Source: Candidatus Babela massiliensis
GTDB taxonomy: Bacteria; Babelota; Babeliae; Babelales; Babelaceae
Direction: 5' to 3'
DNA length: 64,000 nt
Assembly (NCBI RefSeq): GCF_000513475.1
Contig: NC_023003.1
Span: 124,001-188,000 of the forward strand
The translations under genes and the position numbers were made by a program. Within the stretch, counting starts at the first letter, position 1. Every line of letters starts with the position of its first letter. Shown here one piece after another: positions 15,817 to 24,736 of this stretch. Under the pieces are notes generated by a model. It was not told the origin of the DNA, did not search any database, and saw only the letters and a program-made list of their open reading frames with translations.

Positions 15817-16410
15817 ATGAGAAAAGAATTTATAGATAAACTTAGCGAAATATTAGTAGAAATGAATATCTTAAAAGTGGAGGATCTTTTTGCAATACAT
15901 AAAGAGTTTCAATCAAGAGCAGATATAAGTTTTGAATATTTTTTATTAGAAGAAGGATTAGTCGATAGATCAGATTTATTACAAGCTCTTTCTAGATATT
16001 ATGAAGTTCCTGCAATAGACGTAGTCGGTGAAATATTTGATCATCATGATGTAAGATTAATACCAGAAGAAGTTATGGTTAAACATTTTTTTATACCCTA
16101 TAAACGAGAAAATGATAATCTAACGGTAGTTGCTGCAAACCCCGGAGATCCTCATTTACCTGTAGTAATAGGAAAATATGTAACACATAATATAGAATTT
16201 GCCGTAGGTTTAGCACAAGATATTATAGATACAGTAAGAGAATATTATGATAAATCGATTACATATCAACCAAATAGTATACAGGCATCGCCTATGGAAC
16301 GTAGTCAACAAGAGGTTCATCCATTAGAAGATAGAGTTGTACAAGAAGATCATAACGAAGAAATACCTTTAATAATTGAAGAAACTATAGATGACTACGA
16401 AGGCAAATAA
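15817..16410 (+). CDS. stand-alone MshEN (T2SS ATPase N-terminal) domain protein
   Basis: 197 aa made of two helical hairpins (about residues 6-30 and 37-65) and a small alpha/beta part (A-N-P-G-D-P at about 108-113), the arrangement of the N-terminal domain of GspE/PilB/MshE secretion and pilus ATPases. The ATPase domain is absent and the last 45 residues are acidic linker. The first hairpin lacks the R-L-G start of the c-di-GMP-binding motif, so ligand binding is doubtful. It could regulate a type II or type IV pilus system encoded elsewhere. It ends 15 nt from a convergent ankyrin gene. Confidence 0.75.
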   Translation: MRKEFIDKLSEILVEMNILKVEDLFAIHKEFQSRADISFEYFLLEEGLVDRSDLLQALSRYYEVPAIDVVGEIFDHHDVRLIPEEVMVKHFFIPYKRENDNLTVVAANPGDPHLPVVIGKYVTHNIEFAVGLAQDIIDTVREYYDKSITYQPNSIQASPMERSQQEVHPLEDRVVQEDHNEEIPLIIEETIDDYEGK

Positions 16411-16425
16411 TTTATAAATATTAAC

Positions 16426-17553
16426 TTAATCAATACTTAAAGATACATCATAAATATTTTTATCTTCAAGTTCTGTTTTATTTTTAGCTTTCCCAGTTGT
16501 TATTTTATTAAGGAGTTTATAAGCTAAATAAGTTGCTACACAAGTACCACTAATTTTTAATAACGTATAATTATTATGCTCCTCTAGACTTTGAACTTCC
16601 TCATTATTGGTTATATCAGCTAATTTTAAAACATTTTGTTTTTCTTCCTCAAGCGTATCACTAGGCAAGTTTTGTACTATCTCCTCATTTGATGTAGTAG
16701 AAGATCCTAAACTACTCTGTTCATCTTGGACATCAAATCTTCCATCAAGTGCACTTTGAGTTTCATCATTATTAGTTATATTAGCTAATTTTAAAGCATT
16801 TTGTTGTTCTTCTTCTTTAAGCATATTATTAAGTAAATTTTGAATCTCCTCATGATTAGCTAAGCTAGCCAATCTTAAAAAAGTATCATATTCATTTTTA
16901 TTTTTAATATGTAAATCTATGGCAGCTTTATCATTTGAGCATGTACTTAACAACTCAATAACGCCCATATAACCCCTTGCAGTTGCTTTCATCAAAGCGG
17001 TTTCTTTTGTTTTAATAGTTTTAAGATTCAAATCAATAGGAGATGTCACATTAGGACATGCAAGAAGAAGTTTAACAATTTCTTTATTTCCAATCACCGC
17101 TGCACTAATTAAAGCAGTATAACCATGATTATCTTGAAGATTTAAATCAATCAAATCTTTTTTATTATTTAACAAAGATTCAACGATTGTCTCTTTTCCT
17201 TTCTTTACCGCTATCATTAATATATTAATACCACAATCACTTTGAGTATTAATATTAGCTCCTTCATTTATCAATCTCATAGCTTCATTTAAATCTTCAT
17301 CTTTAAAAATAGATATTTGAGAGTGATAATTGTGCCTATTATCAAACAATTCCAAATCTAATTCTTCTTGATCTCTTTGCTCTTCTAGCCTACATCTGTT
17401 TAGTACACTTACTAATTGTTGATTTAACTGATTTTGAACATTTTTATCTATCACCTGTGCTTCTGTTTTGCTCATAGAAATACTATAATTTATAAATAAG
17501 GAGAAAAATAAAATTCTCATACAATAACTTCTTATTTTATTTATTTTATCCAT
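16426..17553 (-). CDS. secreted ankyrin protein with C-terminal membrane segment
   Basis: 375 aa, last gene of a six-gene operon (40 nt after its neighbour). N-terminus ends Y-S-I-S-M. About four ankyrin repeats (residues 85-235; A-N-I-N-T-Q, G-Y-T-A-L-I-S-A-A) are followed by a Glu/Gln-rich, low-complexity region in which L-K-L-A-(N/D)-I-T-N-N-(D/E)-E recurs. A hydrophobic segment (about 333-350: G-T-C-V-A-T-Y-L-A-Y) and a Lys-rich tail end the protein, as in the other operon products. A first Met at residue 1 has GAGG 10 nt upstream; Met12 is an alternative. Confidence 0.85.
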   Translation of the reverse strand: MDKINKIRSYCMRILFFSLFINYSISMSKTEAQVIDKNVQNQLNQQLVSVLNRCRLEEQRDQEELDLELFDNRHNYHSQISIFKDEDLNEAMRLINEGANINTQSDCGINILMIAVKKGKETIVESLLNNKKDLIDLNLQDNHGYTALISAAVIGNKEIVKLLLACPNVTSPIDLNLKTIKTKETALMKATARGYMGVIELLSTCSNDKAAIDLHIKNKNEYDTFLRLASLANHEEIQNLLNNMLKEEEQQNALKLANITNNDETQSALDGRFDVQDEQSSLGSSTTSNEEIVQNLPSDTLEEEKQNVLKLADITNNEEVQSLEEHNNYTLLKISGTCVATYLAYKLLNKITTGKAKNKTELEDKNIYDVSLSID

Positions 17554-17593
17554 TAGTTGTTATCCTCTTACAGATTAAGGTTTTACATAATAT

Positions 17594-18592
17594 TTAACAT
17601 AAATTTTGTTCATTAACTTGATATACAAGCTCCTTTTCACTATCTTTTATTCTGTGTTCTTTAGATTTTTTATTTCTTATTTTATCAATAACAAAAATTA
17701 CTGTTCCAGAAATACCTATTGCTATAGTTGATTTAAATAAAGTTTGCTTATTGTACGTTAATTTAGAATTAGTATCTTTAGGCAAAGAAGACCGGTTTAG
17801 ATCTTTAATAGCAGTAATATTTTTTTTATGTTCAAGAAGTAATCTTATTACTTCATTATGTCGTTTATTAGCAGCATACATTAATGGGGTCCAACCCTTG
17901 TTATCTTGAACATCAATATCTATACCTTCACAAGCAAGCAAAGTCTTGACTATATTTATATTACCTACATCACATGCTCTGATTAAAGCTGTTACTCCAT
18001 AATTATTTTTAGAATTAACATCAATACCCTTGTCTAATAAATCTTGTATTATATTCTCTAAATTTTGAAAACATGCTTGCATCAATATATTTTCTTGATT
18101 TTCATATTTAATATTAACATCAGGATCGTATTGCAAAATCAATTCTGCTACATCTCTATAACCTTTATAAACAGCATACATTAATGCAGTATAACCATTA
18201 TTATCTATAACATTAACATCTATATTATCATAGGACAAAATTAATTGTGCAACTTTAAGTTTGCCAAATTTTAAAGCATAAATTAAAGGCGTACTATTAA
18301 AGCGATCTTTAATATTAATATCAACACCCAAATTTACTAACAAGCTAATTAAACTAGTATATTTACTCGTTTTGACTATATAAAACAAAATCTTCTTACA
18401 CTTATAACCTGCACTGTAAGCTTCAGGTATTAATTGAGCAAGAGTTTCTTCAGTTGTTTCTATATTAGGTTTTTCTAATAAATTAAAAATCTCTTCTTTA
18501 TAATCTCTTTCAGATTCTTGATCTTGCATTGATAAAGCAAAAGAAAATGTGCTTGCAAGATATATAAAAATTAAAAGTTTATTAATATTCAT
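17594..18592 (-). CDS. secreted ankyrin protein with C-terminal membrane anchor
   Basis: 332 aa. Signal peptide ends F-A-L-S-M at residue 22. About seven ankyrin repeats cover residues 50-260 (G-Y-T-A-L-M-Y-A-V, G-V-T-A-L-I-R-A-C, G-W-T-P-L-M-Y-A-A). A membrane segment (about 287-303, S-G-T-V-I-F-V-I) is followed by a basic tail (K-I-R-N-K-K-S-K). Its ATG overlaps the stop of the 839-aa gene by 4 nt (ATGA), so translation is coupled. Anchoring with repeats on the outer face of the inner membrane is the simplest topology. Confidence 0.88.
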   Translation of the reverse strand: MNINKLLIFIYLASTFSFALSMQDQESERDYKEEIFNLLEKPNIETTEETLAQLIPEAYSAGYKCKKILFYIVKTSKYTSLISLLVNLGVDINIKDRFNSTPLIYALKFGKLKVAQLILSYDNIDVNVIDNNGYTALMYAVYKGYRDVAELILQYDPDVNIKYENQENILMQACFQNLENIIQDLLDKGIDVNSKNNYGVTALIRACDVGNINIVKTLLACEGIDIDVQDNKGWTPLMYAANKRHNEVIRLLLEHKKNITAIKDLNRSSLPKDTNSKLTYNKQTLFKSTIAIGISGTVIFVIDKIRNKKSKEHRIKDSEKELVYQVNEQNLC

Positions 18593-21108
18593 TTATTTAC
18601 TTCCAAATTTGTAAAATATTGATTAGAAGAGTTCATTTTATCTTTAATATTAATTTTCCCTTTTCTCAATTTGTTCCTTTTATCACGTTTAATAAAGTAA
18701 ATAGTAGATCCTAATATAGAAAGCGCCAGCCCTGCTTTAATTATAGTCTTTTTATTTTGATCTATATCAAAATTACACTTTAACTTATCAAAATCAAATG
18801 GTAAAAATTTTTTAAATTTAGCTTTCTTAATTAAATTAATTATAGCCTGCCTATTCCATCTATAACTACTTTTAGCATAATCTAAAGCAGTACGTCCGAA
18901 ATCATCTTTAAGATGAATGTTTATATCTTTATGTTTTAAAAGTACTTGAACTATTTCCAATCTACCAAAATCACAAACATACATTAAGAAAGTTTTACCT
19001 TCTTCATCTTGAGCATTAATATTAGCACCTTTTTTTAACAATAAATTTACCATATTTGTAAAATCTCCTTGAAATATAGTAGATGCATGTATTAAAGCGG
19101 TTTTAGAATCATTATCTCTTGCATTAATATTAGCTCCAGAATCCAATAATAATTTTACTATTTCTATATCGTTCTTTCTCACTGCTAACATTAAAGGAGT
19201 AAGCCCTTGATTATCTCTAACATCAATTTTAGCACCATGCTCAATAAGGACTTTCACTATAGCTATATAATTTCTCACAACAGCTTTTGTTAAAACCGTT
19301 TCTCCATTATTGTCAATAGCATTAACATCTATACTTCTAGAGTTTAAAAGCATACTAATTATATTAAAATATCCCTTATCGATTGCTCGCATTAAAGCAG
19401 TTTTGCCATATTGATCCTTAAAATTAACATCTATACCTTGATCTAATAACAATTTGACTATATTTTCTTGCCCTTTATCACAAGCTCTAATTAATAGACA
19501 CTCATTGTTAAAATAATCATCACTTAAATGAGTACTATATTTTAATAATTTTCGAATTATATAAACATTACCTTGTTCAAAAGCATAACTTAAAGCAGTA
19601 CAGCCTTCATTATCTATAATATCTATCTCTAAATTTTTATTTCTTAATAAAGTTTTAACTATATTATTCTTATTTCTTATAACTGCATGAATTAAAGCAG
19701 TTTTCCCCTTATCATCTTTTAAGTTAACATCTATATCATAATTTAATAATAATTCAGCTATCTCATTACTTGTTTTAATAGCATTAATTAAAATAGGCTC
19801 ATTATTATACTTGATATTACAATCAACTTTATAACCCAAAAGAATTTTTAACAATTCAATATTTTTATTAATTAAGGCTTTAATCAACGGAGTAATAAAT
19901 CTGTTATTTTTAATATTTACATCAGCTCCATAACTTAATAAAAGTCTTACAATACCACAATTTCCTTTATCAATAGCATGCATTAATGCCGTATTTCCAT
20001 CATTGTCTTGCAGATCTATATTTATATTCTTATTCATTAAAAGAATTAGTACTACATCAATATGTCCACCTTGAACCGCGCGAATTAAAGCAGTTTGACC
20101 ACAAAGATCTCTAAAGTTAATATCTAATTCTTGATTTAATAATAATTTTACTACAGACTTGGATCCTATACAACAAGCTCTTATCAAAAGATGTTTATCT
20201 ATATGAGGCTTACGCTTTAGCAACATCTTAACTGCCTTTTCATCACCTTTTTCAACAGCATAAGTTAAAGCAGAAAATCCCATTTTATCTATAATATCAA
20301 TATCTATATCTTTATTTTTCAACAAATTTTTGATTAAACTTTTTTGATTTTTGATAATTGCCCACATCAAAGATGTCTTGCCATCAGAATCTCTTAAATT
20401 AAGATCTATACTATAATTTAATAACAAATTTAATAAATCAATCAGTCTATCTTCAGCGGACTTAATAGCCATAATCAAAATAGGATCTCCTTTATACTTT
20501 GCATTACAATCAGCTCCATAATCTAAAAGCAATTTTACAATTTTAAGATTTTGATTAGATATAGCATAAAAAAGGGCTGTTTTGCCTTGAATATCAGAAA
20601 TATTTATCAAAGAACCGCGTTCTAATAAAAAGTGTACTAAATTCGCGCTACCGTCACGAACCGCCTTAATCAAAACAGTACTACCAGATCTATCCTGAAT
20701 ATTAAGATTTATATTCTCAAAACTTAAAAGCTTTTGAATAGAATTTATTTTATATGAATCAACCGCATAAAATAAGGCAGTTTTCCCATCGTAATCTTGA
20801 TAATTTATATCAAAAATATTTAACCTTACTAATGCATCTATTAAATCTAAGATATCTTCTGATTGCACAATATACCTTAAAAATATATTACAATTAACAC
20901 CTTTATCTCGTGCTTCTAAAATCAAATTAGCAACCTTCTTTCTTTTTTGATAACAATTAGCTTCGTTGTTTAATATATCTTTTATACTATTTTTAAAATA
21001 ATCCTCATAAGTAAGAGCTATTGCCCAAGGTCTACTGATACTTATACTCATAGGCAAAATTAAATTAAATATATTCAATAAAAATATTAAACTGAGAAAT
21101 CGTTTCAT
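18589..21108 (-). CDS. long secreted ankyrin protein with C-terminal membrane anchor
   Basis: 839 aa. Signal peptide ends L-I-L-P-M at residue 20. From about 105 to 765 there are roughly twenty ankyrin repeats, some degenerate. Residues about 198-370 and 427-600 are two copies of a five-repeat block (each opens with D-C-N-x-K-Y and includes L-L-I-R-A-C), so the array grew by block duplication. A membrane segment near 795-810 (L-G-S-T-I-Y-F-I) and a basic tail close the protein. Both ends overlap neighbours by 4 nt, showing a tight operon. Confidence 0.9.
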   Translation of the reverse strand: MKRFLSLIFLLNIFNLILPMSISISRPWAIALTYEDYFKNSIKDILNNEANCYQKRKKVANLILEARDKGVNCNIFLRYIVQSEDILDLIDALVRLNIFDINYQDYDGKTALFYAVDSYKINSIQKLLSFENINLNIQDRSGSTVLIKAVRDGSANLVHFLLERGSLINISDIQGKTALFYAISNQNLKIVKLLLDYGADCNAKYKGDPILIMAIKSAEDRLIDLLNLLLNYSIDLNLRDSDGKTSLMWAIIKNQKSLIKNLLKNKDIDIDIIDKMGFSALTYAVEKGDEKAVKMLLKRKPHIDKHLLIRACCIGSKSVVKLLLNQELDINFRDLCGQTALIRAVQGGHIDVVLILLMNKNINIDLQDNDGNTALMHAIDKGNCGIVRLLLSYGADVNIKNNRFITPLIKALINKNIELLKILLGYKVDCNIKYNNEPILINAIKTSNEIAELLLNYDIDVNLKDDKGKTALIHAVIRNKNNIVKTLLRNKNLEIDIIDNEGCTALSYAFEQGNVYIIRKLLKYSTHLSDDYFNNECLLIRACDKGQENIVKLLLDQGIDVNFKDQYGKTALMRAIDKGYFNIISMLLNSRSIDVNAIDNNGETVLTKAVVRNYIAIVKVLIEHGAKIDVRDNQGLTPLMLAVRKNDIEIVKLLLDSGANINARDNDSKTALIHASTIFQGDFTNMVNLLLKKGANINAQDEEGKTFLMYVCDFGRLEIVQVLLKHKDINIHLKDDFGRTALDYAKSSYRWNRQAIINLIKKAKFKKFLPFDFDKLKCNFDIDQNKKTIIKAGLALSILGSTIYFIKRDKRNKLRKGKINIKDKMNSSNQYFTNLEVNK

Positions 21109-23249
21109 GATTTTCCTGAAAAATTAGATTGAGTTGAATTTTTTAAATATTGGCAGTTGGTCTTGCTTTTAACTTGTTTATCTCTTGTTTTATTATTTTT
21201 TCTCTTTTTAATAATATAGACTGTTGAACCAATTAAAAATAAAGATCCGCCAATTAATGCTTGTTGTTGTTTTTTATTTAGATTGCTAAATCGACATTTA
21301 ACATCATCTTTAATACTTGATAAGGTAGATAGGGTCCATTTTTTTAAATTAGACTTTAGATAATCAAAGGCTGTTTTTCCTGATTTATCTTTAATATAAA
21401 TATTAATATCTTTATATAGAAATAATTTTTTTATAGCTTTTAAATCAGACAAAATACAAGCATGTATTAATGCAGTTTTCCCTTGATCGTCTTGGATATT
21501 AACATCTATATTTTCTTGTTTTAATATTAAATCTATTAAATTAGAATTAAAATTTTTGATTAAAAGGGTACATCCTTGATTATCTTGAGCATTAAGATTA
21601 GGATTTCTATTTAATAATAATTTTATAATTTCTTTTTCTTGATCAGAGAGATTAGACAGACAATAATCGGTTTTATAAGCATGCATTAATGCCGTTTCGC
21701 CATTATTATCAGTAGCATTAACATCAAGTCTATTATAAGTTAACAATAATTTAATAAGCTCAATATCTTTATAACTAACAGCTCTAATTAAAAGAGGAAT
21801 TCCAAATTCATTTCTTACATTAATATCAGCCATATAATCTAATAGAGCCTTAATAATAGGCAAATATCCTCTATTACTAATAGCAAGAAACAAAAGTGAT
21901 TGTCCCCATAAATCTTGAATATTTAAATTAGGCTTTTTACCCAATAATAAATTTACTATTTTTAACTTAGCAGCAAAAGACATATTAGCATTTAAAGTAT
22001 AAGCTAAAGCACTTTTACCATTATTATCAATAACATCGATATCTATATCCTTATGACGTAATAATAACTTAATCAAATCTTCATCATTTCGTTCAATAGC
22101 TATCATTAAAGGCGTCCTGCCGGAATTATCAATAGCGCTATTTATATCAATCCCTAATTTTAATAAAGTTTTGACATATTCAAAACGATTGGAAGTTTCT
22201 AATGCGATACAAAAAGCAGTTTTACTTCGGTTATTTTTGATATTAATATCAGCTCCGGCTTTTAACAATAAATTAAAAATTTCTTTGGAATCACTTTTAA
22301 TTGCCTGCATTAACAAAGTATCTTGAAGATTATTTTGTAAATTAACATCCAATCCCTGATCTAATAACTTTTTTATCAACTCACTATTACCTAATCTAAC
22401 TTCAGTAAAAATAGAATCAACATTATGTTGAACATTATTTAATAAAAGTAGTTCCCTAATACTAAGATTACCTGCTTTAAGCACATAATTTAAGGCGTTA
22501 TTTCCCTTATAGTCTTGATGATGTACATCTGTCCCTTGAGCAATAAGCATCCTAACAACATCCCAATATTTCTTTTTGGATGCTATTATTAAAGGACTAC
22601 GATTATACTTATCTTTAACATTAATATCTGGTTTATACTCTAATATCATTTGAGCAAGCTGTTCATCATTATGCCTCAATGCGATCATCAAAGCATTTTC
22701 GCCAACTGAATTTCTAGTATTAATAGCCGCCCCATCTATAATTAAGCTTCTTATTAAATCAGGTTGATAAATAACATTTCCTAACGCAACTTTAAGCTTT
22801 TGAGTAGAAATATACCATTTTGAATAATCTTTTATGAATTTTATTAAATCTAATTTAAAGTATTCTATAAAATTACGTGTTACTGTATTCAAACGAGATA
22901 TAGATTTTATAAAATTATTAATCAGAGGCAAGAAATTCTCAGTATTATTATCAATAATATACTCAATAACTTTTTTAATGATAATCAACTTAATTTCAGA
23001 GGGAAGAGATGAAAAATAACTTTTATCAACTATTTCATTTCCATCAGCGTCAACTAAATAAGAAGTATATTCACCTGAATCATCCCTAGAAACGATTTTA
23101 TATAGATCCTCTCCAATCTTTATTCTAAAATTATTTGAGCAAATTAGCTGGGATTGCATTGATAAAATTATATTATTAAAAGCAATAAACAATAAACATG
23201 ATATTATTTTAAGATATAACCTTTCTGTATTTAATATAAATTTTGTCAT
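21105..23249 (-). CDS. secreted F-box-like/ankyrin protein with C-terminal membrane anchor
   Basis: 714 aa. N-terminal signal ends I-I-L-S-M (about residue 31). An F-box-like segment follows at about 80-140 (L-P-S-E-I-K-L-I-I-I...), then some fourteen ankyrin repeats to about residue 645, a membrane segment (G-G-S-L-F-L-I-G-S-T-V-Y) and a Lys/Arg tail. Its start overlaps the upstream gene by 41 nt, more than the 4-nt overlap at its 3' end. The F-box call is by eye from the L-P-x-E-(I/L) start and helix spacing. Confidence 0.85.
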   Translation of the reverse strand: MTKFILNTERLYLKIISCLLFIAFNNIILSMQSQLICSNNFRIKIGEDLYKIVSRDDSGEYTSYLVDADGNEIVDKSYFSSLPSEIKLIIIKKVIEYIIDNNTENFLPLINNFIKSISRLNTVTRNFIEYFKLDLIKFIKDYSKWYISTQKLKVALGNVIYQPDLIRSLIIDGAAINTRNSVGENALMIALRHNDEQLAQMILEYKPDINVKDKYNRSPLIIASKKKYWDVVRMLIAQGTDVHHQDYKGNNALNYVLKAGNLSIRELLLLNNVQHNVDSIFTEVRLGNSELIKKLLDQGLDVNLQNNLQDTLLMQAIKSDSKEIFNLLLKAGADINIKNNRSKTAFCIALETSNRFEYVKTLLKLGIDINSAIDNSGRTPLMIAIERNDEDLIKLLLRHKDIDIDVIDNNGKSALAYTLNANMSFAAKLKIVNLLLGKKPNLNIQDLWGQSLLFLAISNRGYLPIIKALLDYMADINVRNEFGIPLLIRAVSYKDIELIKLLLTYNRLDVNATDNNGETALMHAYKTDYCLSNLSDQEKEIIKLLLNRNPNLNAQDNQGCTLLIKNFNSNLIDLILKQENIDVNIQDDQGKTALIHACILSDLKAIKKLFLYKDINIYIKDKSGKTAFDYLKSNLKKWTLSTLSSIKDDVKCRFSNLNKKQQQALIGGSLFLIGSTVYIIKKRKNNKTRDKQVKSKTNCQYLKNSTQSNFSGKS

Positions 23250-23937
23250 TATTATTGGTATTTTCTTTATTATTTTCTAGCTCATTATCAAGTTTATCTT
23301 GATGAGTTTGAGAAGTTTCTTTGCTATATTTAATTTTATTAACAATATAAATTGTAACACTTACCAATAAAAATGCTATACCAATTTCATTAGAATATAA
23401 TATGTTGGGACTATTATTTGATGAAATATGTCCAATTTTATAACGAGGACCATTACGATAAAGATATTTTAAAATAGTTTTCCCACCTATATTCCAAATC
23501 TTAATTTTTGTGCTCCCTATTTGAAAAACAACCGATTTATTTTTATAATCTTTAAAAGAAAGCCATTCTTTTAAAACTTTATTAGACAACTCTATAGGAA
23601 TTTCGAATTTATTATAATAATTTCTTAAGATAACTCTTTTTTGATCAATAATATTTATTATATCTCTATCATTGAGTATAGAATTAAATAGTTGACAAAC
23701 TAAATTAAGATTTTTTAATTCTTTTACTGATTGATAAAAACTAAATATATTATCTGAATTTATAATATAAGAATTTACTAATAGTTTAAAAATATTCAAA
23801 AGCAACTCATCGGATAAATTTGATATTAAAAATCTATTTTCTATTACTTGACTTTCGACCAAATTATCAGACATAGAAAAAATATTATTGGATAAATAAA
23901 AAAGCCACAAAAATACTATTGTTATTTTATGATTCAT
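23209..23937 (-). CDS. secreted F-box-like protein with C-terminal membrane anchor, no ankyrin repeats
   Basis: 242 aa. Signal ends N-N-I-F-S-M (residue 22). Residues 41-90 are the clearest F-box-like sequence in the window: L-S-D-E-L-L-L-N-I-F-K-L-L, a ~20-residue insert, then L-N-L-V-C-Q-L-F-N-S-I-L. The middle is unassigned. A membrane segment lies at about 185-199, followed by a charged tail. F-boxes bind Skp1 of the eukaryotic SCF ubiquitin ligase; that function here is inference. Second gene of the operon, 43 nt after the first. Confidence 0.8.
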   Translation of the reverse strand: MNHKITIVFLWLFYLSNNIFSMSDNLVESQVIENRFLISNLSDELLLNIFKLLVNSYIINSDNIFSFYQSVKELKNLNLVCQLFNSILNDRDIINIIDQKRVILRNYYNKFEIPIELSNKVLKEWLSFKDYKNKSVVFQIGSTKIKIWNIGGKTILKYLYRNGPRYKIGHISSNNSPNILYSNEIGIAFLLVSVTIYIVNKIKYSKETSQTHQDKLDNELENNKENTNNNDKIYIKYRKVIS

Positions 23938-23980
23938 ACCATCTCTCTTAACTTAGCTTGAAGCTACTTAAAACAAAATC

Positions 23981-24601
23981 TTATTTATTTAATTCACATT
24001 TAGGCTTAACAACTTTATTAAGATGGTCATCTTTCTTATCTTTTTTATAATTTTTTATATTCAATTTATAAGCAATAAAAGCAGAAACAGTACTTAATCC
24101 TGTATAAGCTAATAATTTATTAAAGAAAGATGATGACTTAATAGATTTTTTTGTATCAATATTACTTTTAGAGACTATTTTATCAAATTGTTCAACCGTC
24201 AATGGACAAGCCGATATCCTCAATCTAATTGGCTTATTAAATTTCTTCATAAATTTACGAATAAAATTATTATTACTAGTATATATAAAGCGTAATAGTT
24301 TTTTACTTATATAATATTTTGATTCTTCTTGATCAGAACAATTAACACAAGATAAAGCTTCATTTGTCTCTGATAATTGTTCTAATTTTTCATCTTCTTT
24401 TGAAAAAGAAGCTATAACTCTTTGACCATCTTCTGTAAAAAATACTTCTTTATCTGAATCATAATCAGCTTTTTTGTTGTTTTTCTGCTCTCTTTTATAT
24501 GCTTTATCAGCATGACGCCACATTTTATAATTATCCATAGAATACAATTCAAAAGAAAAGTAAATAATATTAAATACTAAAAAAATTAAAGCCCAAAACA
24601 T
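23981..24601 (-). CDS. secreted protein with C-terminal membrane anchor, first gene of the ankyrin operon
   Basis: 206 aa. N-terminus is a strong hydrophobic segment ending E-L-Y-S-M (residue 22), then a Lys/Asp/Glu-rich region and R-L-R-I-S-A-C-P-L. A membrane segment near 170-185 (G-L-S-T-V-S-A-F-I-A-Y) and a Lys/Asp tail match the C-termini of the other operon products. No ankyrin or F-box sequence seen. It heads a unit of six genes running to 16426. Confidence 0.75.
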   Translation of the reverse strand: MFWALIFLVFNIIYFSFELYSMDNYKMWRHADKAYKREQKNNKKADYDSDKEVFFTEDGQRVIASFSKEDEKLEQLSETNEALSCVNCSDQEESKYYISKKLLRFIYTSNNNFIRKFMKKFNKPIRLRISACPLTVEQFDKIVSKSNIDTKKSIKSSSFFNKLLAYTGLSTVSAFIAYKLNIKNYKKDKKDDHLNKVVKPKCELNK

Positions 24602-24736
24602 ATTTCTACTCCTAAAAATTAAATTTAAATCTATTCTTTAGTATATTACTATAGACTTAATGACATAAATAATATATTTATTAAGAATATGACTTAATTG
24701 ACCTATAATGTTACTTAAATTTTTAGGAAATATAAC

